A DNA stretch of 64,000 bases from Nitrosarchaeum koreense MY1. Lineage in GTDB: Archaea > Thermoproteota > Nitrososphaeria > Nitrososphaerales > Nitrosopumilaceae. The stretch spans positions 496,001-560,000 of the forward strand of contig NZ_AFPU01000001.1 in assembly GCF_000220175.1 (NCBI RefSeq), in the 5' to 3' direction. The translations under genes were made by a program, and so were the position numbers. This document shows, piece after piece, positions 1 to 9,113 of this stretch (position 1 is its first letter; the number at the start of each line of letters is the position of its first letter). The notes under the pieces were generated by a model. It had not been told where the DNA came from. It saw only the letters and a list, made by a program, of their open reading frames with translations, and did not search any database.

Positions 1-1
1 T

Positions 2-1288
2 TCTTGGTCTTGGGTCACTCCAATATCTGAAAAACCTCTTACCATAAAGACAGATGATCGTTCTGTCACCACATCTAATTATGGAATTTATAAAATTAGA
101 GCATCCATAGCATCTGCTGGCACTGATGTTTTTTTCAAAGTTTCTTCTGATCCTGCCAATGATTCTTTAACTTTGGTTCCTCTGTATGTTACAACTGAAA
201 AATCTCTTTACAAAGCAGGAGAGAAATTAAAAGTAATTGGAAATATAATTAAACGAGATCAAGGTTCTGAAGGGTTAGTAGTTCCAGACAGAGTAACAAT
301 ACGTGTACTTGATAACAAGACTCCTTTCAAACAAATCAGTGAGGCATCTGTTTATCCTGATCAAGGAGGAAACTTTCAAAGCTCATTTGAATTACCTGTA
401 ACCGTTTTCAGTGAAGGTGAGTATAAAATTAAAGCATTGTATTCTGGACAGCAATCTGAATCTATTTTTACAATTGCAAATGACTTTTCTTTCGGCTCAA
501 CTGATAAATTATCGCTTTTATTAGCTACTGACAAGTCTGATTATTATCCTGGAGATACTGTGACTATCTCTGGTAAACCAAACAAGCTAATTTATCTTGA
601 AAAATTTGATGTTAGTGTGATTCAGAAAAAAGAGGGTGAGATAACATGTGGTACATTTTATTGTGGCAAACATGTGGGTCCAGTAACTACAATTCGACCA
701 AGTTCATCTGGATCATTTTCACACCAAATTACAATTTCTGACACTCCATCAAGTATTGGTTCATATGAAATTACAGTAGATGCTGGCTTTGAGACAAAAT
801 CTTTAATGTTTAATGTGATAGAGAAACCAGTCATTGTTGAACCTGTGAAAGTTCCATCAACTTTAATTGATAAGGTAAACCGAATCTCCGAGGATAAAAT
901 ATCTATAATTACAAATGAAAAAACCATTGATGATGCCCAGGCATTTCCACGTGTGTTATCTGGCTCATTACTTTCTTCAAAAACTGATCAATCTGATGTG
1001 AATCTGAGAATTACTTCTGAGTCTGGAATTTGCATTATAGGTCAAGAAGTAGATTGTCTTGTACAGGATTCTACTAGAAAACCTGGACAAATCTATGATG
1101 TAGTGTCTGTAGATGGAGTTGAATTAAACGTCAGATATAGTGGTCCCGATGTATATCTTGAGAAATTTGATATTCTTCCTGTATCTTCAGATGTATTTTT
1201 ACCAAACGCAAATTGGAATGTAGATGTAGTTAAAGAAGATCAAACATCGAGATTTTACTATAAGATTAACTACAAAATGGTAGAGTAA
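2..1288 (+). CDS. Secreted/cell-surface beta-sandwich protein, 3' part (5' end outside window)
   Basis: The frame is open from the left edge, so the gene starts outside the window; the first in-window start codon (TTG at 173) is internal. The visible part has at least two macroglobulin/Ig-like beta-sandwich units, each with the pattern Y-x-A/P-G-(D/E)-x-(V/L)-x-(I/V)-x-G (YKAGEKLKVIGN and YYPGDTVTISG), as seen in archaeal exported proteins. A C-x4-C pair (CGTFYC) lies in the second unit. A final domain repeats the YLEKFD element found earlier in the chain. There is no C-terminal membrane anchor or sorting tail. I infer an extracellular structural or adhesion role; the specific function is unknown. 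Confidence 0.75.
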   Translation, partial: SWSWVTPISEKPLTIKTDDRSVTTSNYGIYKIRASIASAGTDVFFKVSSDPANDSLTLVPLYVTTEKSLYKAGEKLKVIGNIIKRDQGSEGLVVPDRVTIRVLDNKTPFKQISEASVYPDQGGNFQSSFELPVTVFSEGEYKIKALYSGQQSESIFTIANDFSFGSTDKLSLLLATDKSDYYPGDTVTISGKPNKLIYLEKFDVSVIQKKEGEITCGTFYCGKHVGPVTTIRPSSSGSFSHQITISDTPSSIGSYEITVDAGFETKSLMFNVIEKPVIVEPVKVPSTLIDKVNRISEDKISIITNEKTIDDAQAFPRVLSGSLLSSKTDQSDVNLRITSESGICIIGQEVDCLVQDSTRKPGQIYDVVSVDGVELNVRYSGPDVYLEKFDILPVSSDVFLPNANWNVDVVKEDQTSRFYYKINYKMVE

Positions 1289-1323
1289 GTTCAAAATACT
1301 ATTCATTTCATATTTGAACATAG

Positions 1324-1818
1324 ATGAATCTCCAAGTTTTGATGTTTTATCAGGATGATCCAAAAAAATGTACAGCTGCAAAAATGGTCAAGTTTGGAAT
1401 TGCAAAAAGCATCAAAAAAATTGGAAATAAAGGACTGGTTTTGGATCCTTTTTCTGAAAAAACTCTTTTACCTAAAGACAAATCTTTGATAAATTCAATA
1501 GTTGGAATTGACTGTTCATGGACTCTAGCTGACCAAGCATTTTCAAAAAAATTTAATGGAATTACAAGAAAACTTCCACCGTTACTAGCTGGTAATCCTG
1601 TTAATTACGCAAAGCTCAACAAGCTTACTACTGCAGAAGCGTTATCTGCATCATTGTTTATTTTAGGTTTTAAAGATAATGCCCTTGCAATACTTGATAA
1701 ATTCAAATGGGGACACACATTTTATGATTTAAATCAAAATCTCCTAAATGAATATTCTAAATTGGAATCTGAAGATCAAATTGATATTATTTTAAAAGAA
1801 TACGGATTATCTGAATAA
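1324..1818 (+). CDS. tsr3: Tsr3-type rRNA aminocarboxypropyltransferase (DUF367)
   Basis: Tsr3 transfers the 3-amino-3-carboxypropyl group of SAM to a modified uridine/pseudouridine in the decoding region of small-subunit rRNA. The 164-residue protein shows the family hallmarks: an N-terminal strand ending in DDPKKCTAAKM, the VGIDCSW segment, and the strongly conserved P-P-L-L-A-G-N-P-V-N-Y followed by L-T-x-x-E-A-L-S-A-S. Its length is normal for archaeal members. The ATG start lies 35 bases after the previous stop. It converges on the solute-binding protein gene with one base between the stops. The family assignment is firm; the exact rRNA position in this organism is inferred. Confidence 0.9.
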   Translation: MNLQVLMFYQDDPKKCTAAKMVKFGIAKSIKKIGNKGLVLDPFSEKTLLPKDKSLINSIVGIDCSWTLADQAFSKKFNGITRKLPPLLAGNPVNYAKLNKLTTAEALSASLFILGFKDNALAILDKFKWGHTFYDLNQNLLNEYSKLESEDQIDIILKEYGLSE

Positions 1819-1819
1819 T

Positions 1820-4276
1820 TCATTTCCTTTTTTTCTTAATGTAAATCATAGTGATGATGCCAATTATTATGGGAACAAGTAGCCATGCAAATTCAGATGA
1901 ATTATTTTGATCATACTCTATGTTATCTTGATTAAGATCAGGTAACTCTCCGTTGTTTTCTACCATTAAGAAACTAGTTGAATAGTAATCTGGCTTTAAA
2001 ACTGAATCTGAAATTGCAAATATCTTTAAATCTTTAGCACCAACTCCTAATTCTTTAATTTTTTCATCATCGATTATAATTTTAGTGGAATTGTTATTTA
2101 TGTTAATTAATTCTGATATTGAATTATTGTTGCTATCTGTCAAAAAATAAAGAACAGAGTCTGCATTTTTGGTATCTATGTCAATTTCTAATTGAACTCC
2201 TTTTTGAATTATGTTTGGTAAATTTATGTTTGTTATTTTTGGAAATTCTGTTTTTTCAAATTCTGACCAATGACCCAACTTGAAAGGATAACTCTGATCA
2301 TCAAAAGCATTTACGACTATTGTTCGTGATTCAGGTGAGTATACACTGAGATAAAATGGTCCATTGCTAATCACTGCATGGTTGTGTGATTTGACCCACT
2401 CTGATGATGCCGTATACCTCTCATCAAAATATTTGATGTCTTTTTCAAATATTTTTAATGAATTTGGAATGTATTTCTTTTCACTAAATTCATTCAAATA
2501 ACTTTGTATCGTTTGAGCATCATTAGGAATAATCAACGAAATCCAATTCACATTTTTATTAATTGCTCCAGATCTTGAAAATGACACTTTTCCATCTAAC
2601 ACTGCTTGTTCCATAGCTACTGAAATTTCCCACGGCATTGAACTCCATAATGAGGCCCATTCTGCAATTTCATCATTATCAAAATGCCAGTAATCTACAT
2701 ACACCTCAATTGTATCGTCATCAATCACTTTTATTCCAATAATTGTTTTTACAGATTGTGATGCAATAGATGTGAATTCTACATCATAAGTCTTATCGTT
2801 TTCATCTGTTTGAACTCCCCACTCCATTACAAAATACAATGAATACAAAATATCATTCATATCCATTTTTTGACCATTGTGCCAATTGCTAAACTTCAAA
2901 TCGTATCTGACTTTGCTTGTTGCTTGAGTTCCATGTTCTACTTTCTTCCATTGATGTATGATAGGATCCCACATAATCGCATCATCAGGTAAAATTAATT
3001 TTCCATTTGGTCCTGCAGTATCTACATTCCAATCTGCTCTGACTGGAAATGTTTTTCCAGTAAATGGATGTTTAAACGTGATTGGATCTGAAATTATGCC
3101 CCAAATCTGTCTGCTGTATGTATCACTTAATCCCATGACTGGATTCCAGGACCCTTGATAAATCTGTTTTACTCCGATAACTAATTCACTTTCTCCATTT
3201 CTCGAATTAATCGGTGTGAATCTACTTGGAACGCCTGCTCCCAAATCATTTACGATTCCTTCCATTTTTTCATTTGCTACAAACTGATCAATTTTACTTG
3301 CTATGAAAATTCTTACTGATTGGTCTACTCCTTCTGCGATTGCATCTTGAATCAATAGCACTCTTTCTTCTTCCGATTCAAAATCTCCGGTGTAAATTTT
3401 CTGAGTTATTTCATCGAGTTTATCATTTTTGTAATTCCAATATGATGGATCGTTTGAACCTGGCATGTTTGAGAACCATGGAGAATACATCTGTGATAAT
3501 CCCACCGAATCATACCTTACAAATGCTGATCTTGACCACCCTTCAGTGTATAGACTCCATTTTAGTTCTGCTGGATTGGAACCATATACAACAACATATG
3601 CTTTATTCAAATCCCCATAGTCTTTTTTTACTGTAAATCCTATTTTTTCTAATTCTGAAGCTAATATCTCTCCAATAGATTTTCTTACCTGATCATCACT
3701 TCTTATGAAAACTATGATCTCTATTGGCTTTTGATTAATTTCCCATTGTCCGTTTGATTTTATTGCACCATTTTCTTTTAGTGCATTTGAAATTATTTCT
3801 TCAGCTAGTGCTGGATTGTATCTGAAATTGAATGTCTCTAATTGTTTGATTATTGTAAGATATTCTGGGTCAGATGGACTATAGTTTGAGATCATTGGTG
3901 CACCATAACCTCCCATCAATTCGTTTACAATCAATTTTCTATCTATTAGATAGTTTAATGCAAATCTGATATCTTTAAGCGAAAATGGATTGAATTCATT
4001 TGATTCTGCAGGATTTACCAATATGCTATATGATCTCCCTGTCGAATCAAAAACCTCTAATCCTTCACGTGATTTGGGATTTTCTAGTCTGTCTGACGAA
4101 ATTCTGTCATAGTATATATCCAAATTTCCATTTCTAACTTCTTCAAGTGCAGTATTTTCGTCCAAATACTGGATAAATTTTACAGAATCAAAATATGTGC
4201 TTTTTTCTGCAAATGATTCATTATTGATTTCATATACAATTACAAGAGCTAGTATGAATACTAGCAATAATTTCAT
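1820..4276 (-). CDS. ABC transporter solute-binding protein, family 5 (oligopeptide/dipeptide type), C-terminally anchored
   Basis: The 818-residue protein has an N-terminal signal peptide (hydrophobic LLLVFILALVIVY) and one C-terminal membrane segment (about 790-812) followed by a basic KKKRK tail, so the bulk should face outside. SBP_bac_5 signatures are present: DIRFALNYLIDRKLIVNEL near residue 105 and the W-H-N-G-Q-K-(7)-S-L-Y element near 490. Their order is reversed compared with ordinary DppA/OppA proteins, where the W/F-H-x-G element comes first, and the chain is longer than the usual 500-650 residues. No lipobox cysteine is seen. Permeases are not adjacent; a DppF-like ATPase gene lies 34 kb away. 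The substrate is unknown, probably peptides. Confidence 0.8.
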   Translation of the reverse strand: MKLLLVFILALVIVYEINNESFAEKSTYFDSVKFIQYLDENTALEEVRNGNLDIYYDRISSDRLENPKSREGLEVFDSTGRSYSILVNPAESNEFNPFSLKDIRFALNYLIDRKLIVNELMGGYGAPMISNYSPSDPEYLTIIKQLETFNFRYNPALAEEIISNALKENGAIKSNGQWEINQKPIEIIVFIRSDDQVRKSIGEILASELEKIGFTVKKDYGDLNKAYVVVYGSNPAELKWSLYTEGWSRSAFVRYDSVGLSQMYSPWFSNMPGSNDPSYWNYKNDKLDEITQKIYTGDFESEEERVLLIQDAIAEGVDQSVRIFIASKIDQFVANEKMEGIVNDLGAGVPSRFTPINSRNGESELVIGVKQIYQGSWNPVMGLSDTYSRQIWGIISDPITFKHPFTGKTFPVRADWNVDTAGPNGKLILPDDAIMWDPIIHQWKKVEHGTQATSKVRYDLKFSNWHNGQKMDMNDILYSLYFVMEWGVQTDENDKTYDVEFTSIASQSVKTIIGIKVIDDDTIEVYVDYWHFDNDEIAEWASLWSSMPWEISVAMEQAVLDGKVSFSRSGAINKNVNWISLIIPNDAQTIQSYLNEFSEKKYIPNSLKIFEKDIKYFDERYTASSEWVKSHNHAVISNGPFYLSVYSPESRTIVVNAFDDQSYPFKLGHWSEFEKTEFPKITNINLPNIIQKGVQLEIDIDTKNADSVLYFLTDSNNNSISELININNNSTKIIIDDEKIKELGVGAKDLKIFAISDSVLKPDYYSTSFLMVENNGELPDLNQDNIEYDQNNSSEFAWLLVPIIIGIITMIYIKKKRK

Positions 4277-4377
4277 AACCGTTAATTTGATTAGTTGTAA
4301 TAAAACCTATTTCATAATAACCAGTTTAGTATTATCTCCTAAAACCTATATCATCTAAACTATAAAAGAAAAACAAT

Positions 4378-5010
4378 ATGAAATTCAATCAAATAATGCT
4401 ATCTGGATTAAAAGGAATTATTCCTGGTGGCATATCTGTGGAAGATTTCAGTGTAGTTATAAAATCAAACATTGTTGATTCACAGAATATCTTGGATGGC
4501 TATGTGAAATATGGAATTGGAAAAAAACAGGATAACGTGTATTATTTTGAAGATGGCGACAAACTGAAAGCTGCTATCCAATTGATAAAAAATGGTGGTC
4601 CTCTTGATGAGATATCTGTTCTGCTTGACTGGAAAGATTTTGAAGGGTTGGTTGCTGAAATACTATTCTCGAAAAACTTTGCGATTATTAAAAATCTGAT
4701 TCTGACAAAACCTCGAATGGAGATAGATGTTATCGGTATTAGATTGGGTGTTGCTATGCTAATTGATTGTAAACATTGGAAAAGATATAGTTCTTCTGCA
4801 TTATCATCTGCAGTCAAAAAACAGATAGAACGAACAAAACATTACATCTCTAAAACTCCTGGTGCTATGGCTGTGCCTGTAATTGTAACTCTGTACCAAG
4901 ATAAGATTGATTTTATAGATCGTGTGCCTATAGTTCCAGTTTTTCAATTTTCATCATTTATTGATGATTTTTATGGAAATCTTGATCAAATGAACACTTT
5001 AGAAACATAG
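4378..5010 (+). CDS. Restriction-endonuclease-like (PD-(D/E)XK, Mrr/Hjc type) protein
   Basis: The C-terminal half carries a PD-(D/E)XK nuclease core: an early Glu in FEGLVAEIL (about E94), the E-I-D-V-I-G element (D117) and the D-C-K-H-W element (D130, K132), with the usual spacing. The N-terminal 75 residues look like a small helical or winged-helix region. Orphan proteins of this kind occur in many archaea. No methyltransferase partner is adjacent, so it is more likely a repair or DNA-processing nuclease than part of a restriction-modification pair. It is transcribed divergently from the solute-binding protein gene. Confidence 0.65.
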   Translation: MKFNQIMLSGLKGIIPGGISVEDFSVVIKSNIVDSQNILDGYVKYGIGKKQDNVYYFEDGDKLKAAIQLIKNGGPLDEISVLLDWKDFEGLVAEILFSKNFAIIKNLILTKPRMEIDVIGIRLGVAMLIDCKHWKRYSSSALSSAVKKQIERTKHYISKTPGAMAVPVIVTLYQDKIDFIDRVPIVPVFQFSSFIDDFYGNLDQMNTLET

Positions 5011-5106
5011 ATCGCTTATCTACTCTCTCTAATCTATGTTAATTTTATGTTAACTAGTAGTTGATATGTGATGAATAAAATCATTAAAATTTATTTATCC
5101 TGTAAA

Positions 5107-5208
5107 ATGGTCATGAGAAACAGAATAATCTGTAAAGAATGCCATTTGGAATTAGAAACACGTTCTGAACGAAGCATGAAGAAATGTGAAGGTTGTCAAC
5201 TTCAATAG
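5107..5208 (+). CDS. 33-residue zinc-knuckle microprotein
   Basis: The short frame encodes MVMRNRIICKECHLELETR and then a second pair in KKCEGCQLQ before the stop, giving C-x2-C and C-x2-C, a minimal zinc ribbon. In-frame ATG codons also exist at 5071 and 5113; I chose 5107. No partner or function is known. The regular CxxC/CxxC spacing suggests a real gene, since similar small zinc proteins recur in this window. Confidence 0.45.
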   Translation: MVMRNRIICKECHLELETRSERSMKKCEGCQLQ

Positions 5209-5231
5209 TTCTAAATTGAATTATTTTTTGT

Positions 5232-6971
5232 TTATAGAAACAAGGTAATTATGAATAATGTGACACTTCCAATCATGAATCCTTTTGTTAATTTCAGAGA
5301 TTTGTCTAGTGCCTTGGAATAATCTTCGTAAATGCCTTGACCCATGACTTTTACATCTGCTTCATTTTCCAAAATTTCAAATTTTGCTGAAGATACTTTT
5401 GATTCTGCTTCATATGCAATTTGTAAAAACCACTTGGTTAGTTTGTCAGCGCCAGTAATGAGTCCTAGTTGATAGTATCCGTTTCTGTTTCTAGCTTTGA
5501 CTGGAGCATAATGTGTGTCTGATGTACAAATTTCCAATAATTGACGTCCTTGTTTTGCAAAGTTCTCAACTATTTTTTCTCTTACTCCATTTTCCATATT
5601 GTTTGCATCTGCCCATCCGAGAAAGAATTTTTTACCATTAATTTTTAGACATACTACTCCTAGACCTCCCATTGCCAAGTCTTCAGTCCATACATCCATA
5701 CTGTCTGAATTTGCGTACCCAAACTCTATAGGATAACTATCTTTTGTGATTAGTGAATCCAAACATGATTTTGCTGCCTTTAACATGTCTTCCCCATCTT
5801 CTTTTGAAATTTCTTCACCCATTGCATTATGACAATCAACTATCAGTGTTCTGACATAATTTCTATTTTTAGCATATTGCTCAATCTCCTTTTTCATGTA
5901 GTTTGGAATATCTTCCATTCCATGTGGTGACAATGAGAGAAACAACAACGGATTATTTCCAAAAAGTAACCCTGTTACACGTGCTTTGTTAATTTGAACT
6001 GTTACTGGTTCTGTACACATCAACCCTTCTTCTTTTACTATGCTGGAATCTAGATTTTTTAAATAATTTTCAACTTCATTTTTTGATGGAAGATTTAATG
6101 AGTGATCTGAAATACTATGCATGATCATCGCTGAAGATTCTAAATTTTTGTACATCAAATATGGAATATTACTTCCTCCAACTGGATGATATGGGCCTGG
6201 ATGAATTTCAGGTAATACCATTCTAAATTTCATATTCCCATCTGATGCACTTAACCTAATTTGTGATGTGGATACTTTTGTTTTAAATGAACGCTGTTCA
6301 ATTATTGCTTCCGCTTCTGTAAAGTCATTACCTTGTGATGCCAAGTATGCTTGTATTGTTTTATGTGTGCTCTCCATACCTGGTCTTCCCGCTCTATCTG
6401 TTAATACCGACCATACACTTGCAATTATTAGAAATATTGCACCAAATCCTATTGCCAATGGATTTGTCAAAGTTGAATACCACATATCAGATGGTATCAT
6501 TATTAAAAACATGGCAAGTGGTTGAACCATGCAAATTGCCCAAGCTTTTTTGATACTTGCACCTAATGTTGTAGTAAAAATTCCTATTCTGAAACTTGCA
6601 AATAGAAACATTCCATATGTTACAAAAAATAACGATGTCTCTTTTGCTAGGACAACGCTTGCAAGTAATCCCATTAAAATCACTGCAATCCATAACATGT
6701 TTCCAAAAAGAGATGCATGTAGAGATTTTGAATATTCTTTTTTTCTAGTGAATCGTGTGTCAATTAACTGGGATAATGCTAATACTCCAATTACCATTGG
6801 AATCCTAAACCAATTTTCGTTTGTTTCAATATACCCCAAATAGACTATCGATGTGATTACTGCGGAAATTACTAATGATCCAGCTAGAGAAAAATAATGT
6901 GATGCTGGATTGATTAATGTAAGTGAAAACCTATTGTGTATGTTTGAAACATCGTCTGAAGATTTTTCCAT
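5232..6971 (-). CDS. DUF2070 family membrane protein
   Basis: The 579-residue protein begins with about six or seven hydrophobic segments (residues 25-190). A large soluble part follows with the conserved element E-I-H-P-G-P-Y-H-P-V-G-G-S-N and then S-P-H-G-M-E-D and D-C-H-N-A-M-G-E. It ends with one more membrane helix (about 560-579). This architecture and these histidine/aspartate motifs match the archaeal DUF2070 family, whose biochemical role is not established; the conserved His/Asp residues suggest a metal-dependent hydrolase face. Its start lies 3 bases after the sec61-beta stop, so the two are probably co-transcribed. Confidence 0.8.
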   Translation of the reverse strand: MEKSSDDVSNIHNRFSLTLINPASHYFSLAGSLVISAVITSIVYLGYIETNENWFRIPMVIGVLALSQLIDTRFTRKKEYSKSLHASLFGNMLWIAVILMGLLASVVLAKETSLFFVTYGMFLFASFRIGIFTTTLGASIKKAWAICMVQPLAMFLIMIPSDMWYSTLTNPLAIGFGAIFLIIASVWSVLTDRAGRPGMESTHKTIQAYLASQGNDFTEAEAIIEQRSFKTKVSTSQIRLSASDGNMKFRMVLPEIHPGPYHPVGGSNIPYLMYKNLESSAMIMHSISDHSLNLPSKNEVENYLKNLDSSIVKEEGLMCTEPVTVQINKARVTGLLFGNNPLLFLSLSPHGMEDIPNYMKKEIEQYAKNRNYVRTLIVDCHNAMGEEISKEDGEDMLKAAKSCLDSLITKDSYPIEFGYANSDSMDVWTEDLAMGGLGVVCLKINGKKFFLGWADANNMENGVREKIVENFAKQGRQLLEICTSDTHYAPVKARNRNGYYQLGLITGADKLTKWFLQIAYEAESKVSSAKFEILENEADVKVMGQGIYEDYSKALDKSLKLTKGFMIGSVTLFIITLFL

Positions 6972-6974
6972 GTC

Positions 6975-7145
6975 TTATTTCGGAACTAAAAATATATCAA
7001 TTAGCCAAGAAACCACAATCAAGCTAATGGGAACGGAAACAACAATTCTTGGATCTACTTTAAATCCTTTGGTTTCGTCCTCAAAGAATCTCATGAGGCC
7101 TCCACTTGATGCTGGTAGCGGTGCTCCTTTCTTCTTACTGCTCAT
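6975..7145 (-). CDS. secG: Preprotein translocase subunit Sec61-beta (SecG-type)
   Basis: The reverse strand encodes a 56-residue protein: MSSKKKGAPLPASSGGLMRF, an acidic FEDET element, then VDPRIVVSVPI leading into one C-terminal membrane helix ending in VPK. The 'G-A-P-x-P-x-S-x-x-G-L-x-R-F-F-x-E' start and the single tail-anchor helix are diagnostic of archaeal Sec61-beta, the small non-essential subunit of the SecYE translocon. It is upstream of and almost touching the DUF2070 gene. A TATA-like AAAGTATTTATG lies in the upstream region on this strand. Confidence 0.92.
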   Translation of the reverse strand: MSSKKKGAPLPASSGGLMRFFEDETKGFKVDPRIVVSVPISLIVVSWLIDIFLVPK

Positions 7146-7302
7146 TGCTACTTTTCAAAGCTTGAATTTTGACATAAATACTTTATTCCTCAAGTAACAT
7201 TTGACTATTCAATCAAAAAATCTCTTTTTTATGACTATTTTTCATCTTAAATTAATAAAAATGCCTAGTTGACCCTTTCTAATGTCTTTATTCGTAATTA
7301 TT

Positions 7303-7653
7303 CTAGGATTGTTTTTTTGGGGTCTGATTAATTTTTAATTTTTCTACTGTTTCGATGATCGAATTAATAGATTTTAGAATTTGTTGTTGTTTTTCGTGAT
7401 TTGCTTCCTGTTCTAATTCCTTAGATAATTCAGAGAGTTTTTTTCCTAATATCATTTCTATACTTGTTTTTTCAGTTTGGTGTTTAGTTTCAGTTGGAAT
7501 CTCTTTTTTCTCTGGCTCTCTTCCACAGTTAATGCATAATGCATGTCCTTCTTTCATCACTCTTACTCCTGAACAATATGGACATGGCTCACTCAGCAAT
7601 GTTGCTCCATTCAATAGCATTTCTGCTGCTTTTTTTGTAAGATCTTTTGACAC
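7303..7653 (-). CDS. UPF0148 zinc-ribbon protein (Sjogren autoantigen p27 family)
   Basis: The 116-residue protein opens with DLTKKAAEMLLNGATLL and a single zinc ribbon, C-P-Y-C-(n)-C-I-N-C, between residues 24 and 44. A charged, coiled-coil C-terminal half follows. This matches the archaeal UPF0148 family related to the eukaryotic SSSCA1/ZNRD2 autoantigen. The molecular function is unknown. It is transcribed divergently from aIF1. Confidence 0.82.
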   Translation of the reverse strand: MSKDLTKKAAEMLLNGATLLSEPCPYCSGVRVMKEGHALCINCGREPEKKEIPTETKHQTEKTSIEMILGKKLSELSKELEQEANHEKQQQILKSINSIIETVEKLKINQTPKKQS

Positions 7654-7756
7654 GTGGATAATTATAATCTCTCTTTAAAAAATACAATTATTTTGTAATC
7701 TATTAATATATCAAACAAGGCTTAATAGTGCGTAAAATTGAATTAATTTAGAACGT

Positions 7757-8065
7757 ATGGCGGTAATTTGTAATACTTGTGGTCTACCAGAAGATCTGTG
7801 CGCATGTGGCGAACTTGCTAAAGATAGTACAAAAATTATAATTCGTTTAGAAACCCGACGATTCAAGAAAAAGGGAACCATGATTGAAGGATTGGATCCA
7901 AAATTAAATAATCTGGAAATAGTTGCAAAAGAATTAAAAAACAAATATGCTTGTGGAGGAACCGCAAAAGACGGGTACATATTTCTTCAAGGTGACCATC
8001 GGGACACAATTAAGGAAACCCTTATTCATTTAGGATTTCCTGAAGCTAGCATCGAACTTCATTAG
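7757..8065 (+). CDS. Translation initiation factor aIF1 (SUI1)
   Basis: This is a homologue of eIF1/SUI1, which monitors start-codon recognition on the small ribosomal subunit. The 102-residue protein has an N-terminal zinc-binding CNTCGLPEDLCACGE element as in archaeal members, then the SUI1 fold with R-F-K-K-K-G-T-M-I-E-G-L-D and the Y-A-C-G-G-T-A-K-D-G-Y-I-F-L-Q-G-D-H core. The ATG start and length fit the family. The CPBP protease gene follows after 7 bases, so the two probably share a transcript. Confidence 0.93.
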   Translation: MAVICNTCGLPEDLCACGELAKDSTKIIIRLETRRFKKKGTMIEGLDPKLNNLEIVAKELKNKYACGGTAKDGYIFLQGDHRDTIKETLIHLGFPEASIELH

Positions 8066-8072
8066 ATATACG

Positions 8073-9065
8073 TTGCAATCTCCAAACAAAATACTCCAAT
8101 TGGTAGGAATTCCACATTTGGCACTTCTGTCTGTCATATTTGGTATGATGTTACTATCGTTTCCAATTGGTTTGTTTACTGTATTTAACACTGATATTGG
8201 AAATGACATTAATTTTGAATATCCTCTAAAAGACCTTGATATTTTTAAAAAAATTGAATATCTAATTCCAGATGGAATTGAAATAGGCGATGTTTTTATT
8301 GTCTTGTGGTCAATTTATGCATCTCTTTTTGCGATAGCTATGTTTGGACCTAAGTCTGGATTTCTAAAAATACTTTCTCTGAATTTATCCCGTGGAAAAT
8401 TTGAAACAAAATCTAACTATATGATAACAATTACTAAATGGTTTTCAATAATTATTTTGCTCTCGATTGCAATTGATTATGTTCAGCAATTCTTTGGAAT
8501 TCCAACTGTTCCCCCACCAATAGATAATAACTTAACTCAATTTTTGTATGTTAGTCTTTCTCCTATTGTTGAAGAGTTTGGATTCAGAGTTCTACTTATT
8601 GGACTGCCTCTCTTTGTATTTTATTCACATAAACTATCTCCAAGTCATTTTTTTAAATCACTTTGGAATCCTAGCCATTACTTACACATATCTGATCATA
8701 AGAAATCATTATTTTTGATAGTTTTTGTAGGTGTATTTTTTGGATTAGCTCACATCATGACTGGTGAACCGTGGAGCGAAGGTAAACTTGTACAGGCTAG
8801 TATGAGTGGAATAATTCTTGGATGGTTGTATGTTCGATTTGGCTTGATAACTGCAATTCTAGTTCATTGGGGTACAAATTATTTCATATTTTCTTATGCA
8901 AATTTTATTTCTCAAATAAATGAAATCGCAATTGATGTTGCGTTTTCTCATTCTCTTCTCAATACTATGGAGATTCTATTTTTTATTTCTGGTGCCTTTT
9001 CAATTTTGGTAGTGTTGCTTGATTATTTTAATTCAAAAAAAGAACAAAAGTTAAAAATTGAATAA
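8073..9065 (+). CDS. CPBP family intramembrane glutamic protease
   Basis: The 330-residue polytopic membrane protein has all the motifs of the CAAX-protease/bacteriocin-processing (Abi/CPBP) family: motif 1 E-E-F-G-F-R (E167, E168, R172), motif 2 F-G-L-A-H, and motif 3 H-W-G-T-N. Catalysis in the family uses the Glu and His residues within the membrane. Seven or eight hydrophobic segments are visible. It uses a TTG start, 7 bases after aIF1. The substrate is unknown; roles in prenyl-protein processing, peptide degradation or immunity are known for relatives. Confidence 0.85.
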   Translation: MQSPNKILQLVGIPHLALLSVIFGMMLLSFPIGLFTVFNTDIGNDINFEYPLKDLDIFKKIEYLIPDGIEIGDVFIVLWSIYASLFAIAMFGPKSGFLKILSLNLSRGKFETKSNYMITITKWFSIIILLSIAIDYVQQFFGIPTVPPPIDNNLTQFLYVSLSPIVEEFGFRVLLIGLPLFVFYSHKLSPSHFFKSLWNPSHYLHISDHKKSLFLIVFVGVFFGLAHIMTGEPWSEGKLVQASMSGIILGWLYVRFGLITAILVHWGTNYFIFSYANFISQINEIAIDVAFSHSLLNTMEILFFISGAFSILVVLLDYFNSKKEQKLKIE

Positions 9066-9113
9066 ATTTTATTTTCTATTTATTTGATTATTTTTAATAT
9101 CGTCTAAAAACCA

